64,000 bases of DNA from assembly GCA_003952965.2 (NCBI GenBank), contig CM025854.1, positions 11,291,588 to 11,355,587 on the forward strand, in the 5' to 3' direction. The translations under genes were made by a program, and so were the position numbers. Shown here piece after piece: positions 57,075 through 64,000 of this stretch. The number at the start of each line of letters is the position of its first letter. Position 1 is the first letter of the stretch. This DNA is from Morella rubra (Eukaryota; Streptophyta; Magnoliopsida; Fagales; Myricaceae). Under the pieces are notes generated by a model. The model made no database searches. It worked only from the letters and a program-made list of their open reading frames with translations, and was not told where the DNA came from.

Positions 57075-59449
57075 ATGGCCAATAGTGGGACAACCTCAAG
57101 CGGTGTTGCTAGAACTCCCAAGGTGCTTGAGAGGCGTGAGGGCCACTGGGGCCCTAGCCAGATAGTGGAGGCCGATTTTGAGGCTTTCTACACTGAGTAC
57201 CATTTCCCAAGGGGGACCCATTTTTGCTTTCCGTCAGACGAGGAGACGCTGTACACTAGGGGAGATGTGCTTCTTCGAGGCACCACTGAAATCTGGGGTA
57301 CGATTTCCTCTTCCCGTAAGTGTTCACAAAATTTTGCGGTCTCTACGCTTTTCTTTCACCCAAATTGTTCCCAATGCTTGTAGGGTTTTGTTGGGTTGCG
57401 CCATTATGTGGCCCTTTTATCTGGGGCATGAATGCCAGTTAACTCTAAAGGAATTCTTATGGTTTTATACACCCATTTGCTCTTTCCAAGTTAGCAAATT
57501 TTGGTATTTTCGTCCTCATAGTCAGAGGGTTTCCCCCATTTCTTCTTATCCTGATAATAATAAAGGGTGGCATGAGCGTTATTTCTTCATGTCTGGTTTT
57601 GGATGGGAACGTTTTCCCAGTGAGGAGCAGAAAAGTGACTCGTCTTTGTGCTGGGTATTCGGCATCGTTCCAGACCATCGTAGGAAAGAGGTTTCAAACC
57701 TCACTTCGGTGGAGCAGGCCCATGTGGATGCCATCACTGAGATTGGCTTCGTAGACTGGAGTGCTTTGGTCCGCAAGAAGGTTTTCTAGGGTATACTGTA
57801 TCTGATCCCCTCCCCAAGGTGAATCTTCCTCTTCGGATTGGGAAGAGTTCCCGTGATCGTTCTCCTCGTGATAGTTCCATGATCGGTTTTCCTCGTTTTT
57901 CTTTAGGCGATGCCTCTTCTAAATGGAGGCATTCTCGCAACATCAAGGGTTCCTCCCATTGTTCTTCTTCTAAGAAGAGGCGGACGTCCCCTCTCGTTCC
58001 TTTTGATGCTGAAGGGGAGGAGAGTGAGGCTCCCTTGAGCCTTAAGCCTTCAAGGCACAGGGAAGACAACGGTCAATGTTCTTTGTTGTATTTTTTTTGT
58101 AGGTATATTGTAACTTTGCCATTGTTCACAGGCTCTGAGGACATGCCTCGCATGTTCAGCACTATTTTTGGGGTTCGTACAGAGGCAGCGGTTCTCGAAG
58201 TGAGGGACATTCATGAGGTTGGGGTTCCTCCTTTCAGTCTTGTATCAGCAAACCCCTTCTTTGTTTGCAGTGGGCCCTCCTTATCCCCTGGAGTTTTAGG
58301 GGAGACTCTCAACTTAGTCACCACACCGACATCGGACCTGCCTAAAACCCCATAATGGATCGCTTGGAGGCTGGCGATGAGGATAGACCTATTGCTCCTT
58401 CAAGCCCTCGAAACACAGTCTTACTGTCTGATTCCACTTCTTTGAGCGGGTCAAATTTGCCTGGGACTGGAGTTGGTCTTGAAGTTCAGTCCGACGTGCT
58501 TCCGTCATTGGAGATTTTGTCGATGATCTCTCCATTGGTGGCAGTGCCTTTTTTGGAGTATCCTAGTGTGCTTGGGGCCGCTATTGCTAGTGGTTTGGGC
58601 ACTTTTGTGTCCGCACCGGCCGGTGAGCTTAGCACGTCGGCGGCCAACATTGCTGGGGGTTCTATGGTGCCTCTAACTCTTTTGGCTAGAGGTGAAGGAC
58701 AAGTTGCTTGCCTTTTTGCTTCGGATGATCTCGATGAATGCAATTTTGAGCCTCCGGCTCTTCCTACATGGCGTTTGAGGCCCTATGCCCAACCTCTTTT
58801 GATTGAGGAGCTGATGAGGGATTCTATGTCCCTTTCTCGCCATGTAAAAGTTGACATGATTGTGCGAGAACTTTCTCGTGGTGTGACAATGCTTGCTGCC
58901 CTAGATGTTGCTAAGTTGTAGCATGATGAGGAGTTGGAGTCCACCCGTCATAAGTTGCGGAGGCTTGAAGCCGAGTTAGAGGATCAGAAGAAATTGAATG
59001 ATGAGTTGCGAATTGTAGTTCGTGGCTTTCATTCCCATGTTGAGACATATGAGAACAGGGTTATTGATTTGGAGAATGATGTTGCTTCTCGGGATGTCAC
59101 TGAACTAAGGCAGATTGTCAACGAACTCGAGCAAGGACGTGTGGACTTCAAGTTTGGCTTGTCCCGAGAAAAAGCGGAATTTTTGCAATGTTTGAGTGAG
59201 TTTCGCGCATCTTCATCAAAGAGGGAAGAGGCGTTGCGAGCTAAAGTCGTGGAGGTTCGCCACGCTATGCGTGAAGCTGCTGACTCCTTTGCTGCCAAAA
59301 AGAGAGAACTGGAAAGGAGTCGCACTGGTTTCAACCTTTGTGTCGCCGAGTTGTCAACGATGCCCGCTTTTCCTGGTGATCTTGCAGTTTTAGCATGCAA
59401 GTGCATTGGTGCTGCTATGGTCGTTCTTGACGTGGCTCATGGGAATTAG
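57075..59449 (+). pseudogene. Opposite-strand gene of the putative gypsy-type transposon family (coiled coil), broken
   Basis: Starts MANSGTTSSGVARTP and runs YTEYHFPRGTHFCFPSDEE. A one-base shift near 57295 moves to the frame with VHKILRSLRFSFTQIVPNA, LGCAIMWPFYLGHECQLT and VSKFWYFRPHS, a pattern I recognise from the plant putative gypsy-type transposon (Transposase_28-like) domain. After a stop at 57789 a Ser/Arg-rich linker follows, then 58355-59449, which is one frame interrupted only by a TAG at 58919. Its last 170 codons are a strong coiled coil (LRRLEAELEDQKKLNDELR). It lies on the strand opposite to pol. Its function is unknown. In plant annotations such proteins are usually listed as uncharacterised retroelement products. 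Confidence 0.75.
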
Positions 59450-59811
59450 AGGAGCCGTTTTAAGGTTTGCAAGGAGGAGTGCGGTGTGCGAAGGAAATTT
59501 ACCAACACCTTGTTGAGAATTTAGGAACCCGTGGTATCCATCTTCCTCATGCGGAAGATTAGATGTTGTAATAATCTTTCGATGCTTTCTTTGAATTTGG
59601 TTGTTCCTTTGAACATTTGTGATTTGCTTTCTATACTTTGACCTTTGTGGTTGTTCCTTTGTTGGATCTGGTTATCTGTTTGGAACTTTATCCTCTCATT
59701 GTTGTGGCCGGTGGCTGTGTGATTTGTAATTTGTCTCTGGTACCTTAAATCCTATTGGACCTGATGTTTTTCTTGTTGTCATGTGATTGCTATTGCGTTT
59801 CGCCATTGGAA
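59450..59811. other. Spacer, no gene seen
   Basis: T/G-rich sequence after the coiled-coil gene, probably its 3' untranslated region. Contains loose repeats of TGGTTGTTCCTTTG. Confidence 0.45.
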
Positions 59812-60120
59812 ACTGAGAACCTTAGTTTTCTAAGTCTTTTATCGTGGATGCAACTATGAACCAGGATTCACCGAGGTCGTAGTAGACTGGGAACCTTAGT
59901 TTTCCTAAGTCTTTTGTTGTGGATGCTACTAGGAACCAGGGTTCGCTGAGGTCGTCTTACTCTTGAGTAGACTGGGAACCTTAGTTCTCCTAAGTCTTTT
60001 GTTATTGATGCGACTGGGAACTAGGGTTCACCGAGCTCATCTTACTCTTGAGTAGAGTGGGAACCTTAGTTCTCCTAAGTCTTTTGCTATGGATGCAACT
60101 GGGAACCGGGGTTCGCCGAG
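59812..60120. repeat. Four-unit tandem repeat (74-85 bp)
   Basis: Units begin at about 59812, 59886, 59971 and 60056. Each has ACTGGGAACCTTAGTT, CCTAAGTCTTTT, GGATGCAACT and AACCAGGGTTC.CCGAG. The last two units are the most similar. Position between pol and 3' LTR matches the repeat-prone region known in Tat elements. Confidence 0.9.
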
Positions 60121-60332
60121 CTATAAGTGGAGAAAGTGCTTCATCGTCGTTTCTTGACAAGTAACTTTTGAAGAGAAACTTCAAGTATTTATAGTAAATA
60201 GTAAAACAAGACATTAAAACATAATATAAGTGTAAGCACATGGCGATAGATAGAATCGAGATGCCTATGCATAATACTTTCTAAGGTACATCGAGTTCCA
60301 TGGGTGTTGTAATGCTTTTCCCTAAAGGTCTT
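60121..60332. other. Short spacer after integrase
   Basis: Follows the integrase C-terminus in the minus direction. No gene was recognised. Confidence 0.4.
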
Positions 60333-61396
60333 CTAAATAGTACTTCCCTGGTTGCTTGGATCCGACAACACGGTACAGGCCTTCCTAATTCGGGTGTAGC
60401 TTGCCTTGTTGTGGATCCTTGTCCCAAGTAGCATCTTTTTGAGGACTAAATCTCCTGGGATAAAATGAAGTGGTCTAACCTTGGCATTGTAATAATTGAC
60501 AATTTTCTGCTTGTACGCTTCCATCTTGAGCCGTACTTCTTCTCTCTTTCCTTCTAGTAGCTCGAGATCTAGGTTCTTTTCTTCTTCATTATTCTCATGA
60601 GTGAAAATCATCACCCGTGGTGAGAGAGCTCCTATTTCGATCTGGATCACGGCCTCAGTTCCATAGGTGAGAGCAAACTGGGTCTTTCCAATAGATGTTT
60701 TGACAGTGGTATGATATGCCCATAGTGCCCCAGGTAGTTCTTCCTCCCATAAGCCCTTGTGATCGTCGAGCTTCATTTTGATAATCTTTAGTAATGATCG
60801 GTTCGCCAACTCTACTTGTCCGTTGGCTTGCGGATAATATGGAGATGAGTAGTGGTTCTAGATATTAAGTTCTTTACATAAGGCTCGGAAATTCTTGTTG
60901 TCAAACTGTTTGCCATTGTCGGTGATTATGGCCCGGGGTAGCCTGAAACGACAGATGATGTTTCTCCAAACGAACTTTCGGACGTTTTGTTTTGTGATTT
61001 TTGCTAGCGGCTCAGCCTCTACCCATTTGGTGAAATAGTCGATGGTGACTATCAAGAACTTCAACTATCTTCGTCCCATTGGGAAAGAACCATGGATGTC
61101 AATTCCCCATTGCATGAATAGGTACGGGGTACTCACAATTGTCATCTTCTTCGCCGGGGTATTTATGAGATTGGAGAATCTTTGGCACTTCTCGCATTTT
61201 CACACAATGTGTTCTACATCGACATACATGGTGGGCTAGAAGAACTTAGCTCGAATGACCTTTTGAGCCAAAGTCCTTGTTCCTGGATGGTTTCTGCAGA
61301 TCCCCTCATGTACATCCCGAAGTGCATAGTCTGCATCTCGGGCATTGAGGCAACGTAATAACAGTTTAGAAAGACTTCGGCAATATAAGTTTCCAT
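60333..61396 (-). pseudogene. gypsy integrase
   Basis: The zinc-binding region is scrambled at 61214-61396. The catalytic core at 60858-61064 reads VTIDYFTKWVEAEPL and AIITDNGKQFDN, giving two acidic catalytic positions. The C-terminal part at 60333-60809 has LWEEELPGALWAYHTTVKTS, ALTYGTEAVI and PGDLVLKKM. Frames change at least three times. Confidence 0.92.
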
Positions 61397-61633
61397 CTAT
61401 GATAGTATACTGTGATGCGATCCTTTTGAACTTCTTCTTCTGTTATTTATCAACACCATAATCTTTCTCCCGCAGTGTCTTTATGATCGGCAATCGCCAG
61501 TCACCAGGTTCTACCTCGTAGACCATATGAATCTCAGACACTCCAGCGGATCATATGATACCTCGTCCTTTAAAAATCTCGGTGTCGACCTTGATACCTC
61601 GGTTGCTAATGCATTAGCTCAAGCATTTTGATC

Positions 61634-62587
61634 TCAGGGAATATGCCGGATTTTAAAAGTTTCAAAGCGTCCCTTTATTTCCAAGGCGCGTTTCAAATAA
61701 GCTATCATTCTCTCATCTCGAGCCTCGAAATTTCCTATGACTTGTCCTACTACCAACTGAGAATCTGAATATATGTTGAGATGTCTTCCTCCTAAAAGCT
61801 CTGCCGTGAGTAACCCAGCGATAAGGGCTTCGTACTCCTCCTCATTGTTCATAGGGGAGTATTTGAGCTTGATTCCGAACTCGACGTGCTCTTCTTTAGG
61901 TATTTCGATGACTATCTCCACTCTTCCTTCTTCATGATTGGACGATCCATCTACATAAACCTGCCACCACTTCGATTTAGGAGTTTCTTCTTGATACATT
62001 GGTGTAGTGAGCTTGGTGACAAAATCGGCTATTGTTTGTCCTTTGATCGCGATCTGAGGTTGATATTGGATGTCGAATTCTCCAAGCTCTACGGACCACT
62101 TGACCAATCTTCCTGATGCATCCGGTTTTCTCAAGGTTTTTCGTAGTGGATGGTTTGTCAAAATAACTATGGGCTGAGCTTGAAAGTATGGCCTTAACTT
62201 TCTTGTTGAAATGATGATGGCTAATGCTAGTTTGTCAATGTTAGGATACAGAGGTTCGGCTCCTTGTAAAGCTTTGCTCATGTAATATATGGGTCGTTGT
62301 ACGCCATTATCATCTCTTATGAGTGTTGTGCTCACTGTTACATCGGAAATGACGAGATAAAGATAAAGAGTTTCTCTTGGTACAGAGGAACTTAGGAGTG
62401 GAGGATTCGTCAAATACTCTTTTAGCTCCTCGAAAGCTTTTTGGCATTCCTCCGTCCATTCGAACGCCTTCTGAAGTGTTTTGAAGAATGGCAAACATTT
62501 ATCTGTGGCATGAGCAACGAATCTGTTGAGTGCTGTTATTTGTCCCGTGAGTTGTTGCACCTCTTTGATGTTCTTTGGTGGTTGCAT
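61634..62587 (-). pseudogene. gypsy connection domain with two RNase H domains
   Basis: 317 open codons. Residues 1-70 are the RT end/connection (QQLTGQITALNRFV, AFEELKEYL). The first RNase H spans about 71-180 (PIYYMSKALQGAE, LRPYFQAQPI, FDIQYQP). A second, additional RNase H begins near 208 with YVDGSSN (Asp213), NNEEEYEALIAGL (Glu251/253) and IYSDSQLVVGQ (Asp275). Having both identifies the Tat group. This is the longest intact reading frame of the element. Confidence 0.93.
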
Positions 62588-62629
62588 GTCTAGAATAGCC
62601 TTGATCTTCTTTGGGTTAGTTTCGATTCC

Positions 62630-63321
62630 TCATTGGGATATAAGGAATCCCAAGAATTTTCTGGAGGATAATCCAAAGGCATATTTTGCCAGGTTCAAGC
62701 ACATCTTGTACTTTTGGAGCATTTCGAAGGCTTCGGCCAAATCATCCACATAAACTTCCATGTTGTGCCCTATTTGTTTTTGGAACATCAGGTTGACCAA
62801 TCTTTGGCATGTTGCCCTAGCATTCTTCAATCCAAAGGGCATCACTTGGTAGCAATAAGTTTCCTGATTGTCGTGAAATAAGTACGTTCTTGGTCTGGTG
62901 TATGCATCTTGATTTGGTTGTACCTTGAGAAAGCATCCATGAAGCTTAAGAGTTGATGTCCTACAGTCAAATCGACAAGGGAATCGATTCTCGGGAGTGG
63001 GTAGCAATCCTTTGGACACGCCTTGTTTAGGTCGGTGTAGTCTATGCACATTCTTCATTTTTCGTTTACCTTCTTCACCATGACTACTTTTGCTAGCCAG
63101 CTAGGGTAGTTGACCTCCCTAATAAACTGAGATTTGATCAACTTTCCGACCTCTTCCTGGATTGCTCGACTTCTTTCGAGAGCAAAACTTCTCTTGAGTT
63201 GTATGACTGGCTTGATTTCGGATCGTATGTTTAACCTGTGAGTGATGAATTTTGGGTCTATCCCTGGCATATCTTCATGTGACCAAGTGAAGACTTCGCT
63301 GTTTGCCCAAAGGAATTCCAT
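62630..63321 (-). pseudogene. gypsy reverse transcriptase
   Basis: Starts in 63055-63321 (GKLIKSQFIREVNYPSWLAK), continues in another frame with MCIDYTDLNKACPKDCYPLP and FMDAFSRYNQIKM, then a third frame with QVMPFGLKNARATCQRLVN and VYVDD. The sequence right after YVDD passes directly to LAEAFEML, so roughly 15 residues usual at that place are missing. Frameshifts plus this deletion make the enzyme unusable. Confidence 0.92.
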
Positions 63322-63361
63322 GAGATTGGTTTTGGATTATTCAGACAAATTGGTGCCGATC

Positions 63362-63958
63362 TTAATTTTCCGCTCCTTTGAATTCGTCCAAAGTGGTATT
63401 TCTTCTAATGGTTCCACTATTTGTGCTCAGAATTTCCTCCTGATGTTCTATAGCCATGGTTTCCACGGTTCCTTGGGTATCTGAGAGATAACATTTCCTT
63501 GTCAATTCTTGATCCCCTTTTGTTTTTCCTACTCCTGACTTAGACGAAAATTTCATTTTCAAATGGTAAGTTGACACCACGGCATGTAGTCTATTCAGTG
63601 TGACTCACCCTATAATGGCGTTATAGGAGGACTCTCCTCCGAGGATTAAGAATTTTACAGAAAGTGATGCGGCGGGGGCTCTCCTACCGTGAATGGTATT
63701 TATCCCCAGATTAAACACTTTGTGGCCAGTGAACTCGGTGAGTCAGGTGCTTTCCTTTCTCAGTGCTTCTCTTCCTAGCTTCATCTGGTTGTATGCAGTA
63801 GCATACAAGATATCGGCAGAGCTTCCGGTGTCAACGAGTATTCGTCGGATTTTGTCATTTCCTATAATGGCATCTATTATCAGAGCATCATTGTGCGGAT
63901 ATTTGATTCCTACTTTATCTTTTGTTGTAAACGGAATGGGCTTTTCTTCTCCTGACAT
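63362..63958 (-). pseudogene. gypsy aspartic protease and linker
   Basis: The piece 63743-63958 contains ALIIDAIIGNDKIRRILVDTGSSADIL, quoted here in two parts: the flap-side strand IIDAIIGN and the catalytic LVDTGSSADIL. The linker towards RT (63362-63580) is in another frame. gag should lie beyond the window edge. Confidence 0.88.
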
Positions 63959-64000
63959 CGGACGCCGAGGTCAGCTATTTATTTTTATGACGAGCAATTG

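Larger units (their letters stand above)
53502..64000 (-). mobile_element. Tat-lineage Ty3/gypsy retrotransposon, partial (runs off the window)
   Basis: From left to right in window coordinates: 3' LTR (53502-54020), polypurine tract, two F-box-like pseudogenes, an opposite-strand gene (57075-59449), a tandem repeat (59812-60120), integrase, dual RNase H, reverse transcriptase and protease, all of pol on the minus strand. gag and the 5' LTR lie beyond 64000. A second RNase H next to the normal one and a long region between pol and 3' LTR are hallmarks of the Tat lineage. Multiple frameshifts show that it is not autonomous. About 6 kb separates integrase and LTR. Confidence 0.85.

Noticed and set aside
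1..64000. tRNA or rRNA genes
   Set aside because: No cloverleaf-compatible A- and B-box pairs or rRNA cores were recognised by eye. The only tRNA-like match is the retroelement primer binding site.

Overview
The window is nuclear DNA of a flowering plant, probably a eudicot. The evidence is GT-AG introns with AT-rich flanks, two host genes of plant-specific type (a FAR1-related factor and an SnRK1 beta subunit), and plant lineages of LTR retrotransposons (SIRE-type copia, Tat-type gypsy, long-LTR solo LTRs), hAT elements and foldback elements. I cannot name the species. A run of 100 N at 9025-9124 marks a scaffold gap.

Layout: (1) 1.0-5.0 kb and 11.8-15.6 kb hold two near-identical hAT elements in the same orientation, each with an intact 8-bp target duplication and a broken DUF4371/hAT-dimer transposase gene. 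(2) Between them, on the minus strand, lie a terminal exon of an unrecognised gene (6.3-6.8 kb) and a FAR1-RELATED SEQUENCE gene cut by the gap. (3) 16.5-22.7 kb is a nest of foldback elements; one, with a 9-bp target duplication, is split by a 3.35-kb solo LTR. (4) 23.6-30.7 kb is the degraded 3' part of a Tat-like gypsy element on the plus strand. It carries two F-box-like pseudogenes and is itself split by a second 3.37-kb solo LTR of the same family (perfect 5-bp target duplication). A LINE RNase H-like relic adjoins it. (5) 31.5-39.1 kb is an intact four-exon SnRK1 beta-1 (KINB1-like) gene on the minus strand with a 6-kb first intron. (6) 39.9-49.7 kb is a complete but frameshifted SIRE-type copia element (minus), with both LTRs, primer binding site, polypurine tract and an envelope-position ORF. 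It sits at the edge of one of two 106-bp foldback elements. (7) 49.8-53.0 kb is AT-rich and without recognisable genes, followed by a second LINE RNase H-like relic. (8) 53.5 kb to the window end is a Tat-lineage gypsy element (minus), from its 3' LTR through integrase, two RNase H domains, reverse transcriptase and protease. Between pol and LTR it holds a four-unit tandem repeat, a gene on the opposite strand of the putative gypsy-type transposon family, and two F-box-like pseudogenes.

The most interesting point is that the two F-box-like genes occur in the same order and orientation relative to the LTR in both Tat-like copies. They appear to be a resident cassette of this retroelement family rather than chance neighbours. 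Only the SnRK1 beta gene, and possibly the FAR1-related gene, look like working host genes here; nearly everything else is transposon sequence in various states of decay.
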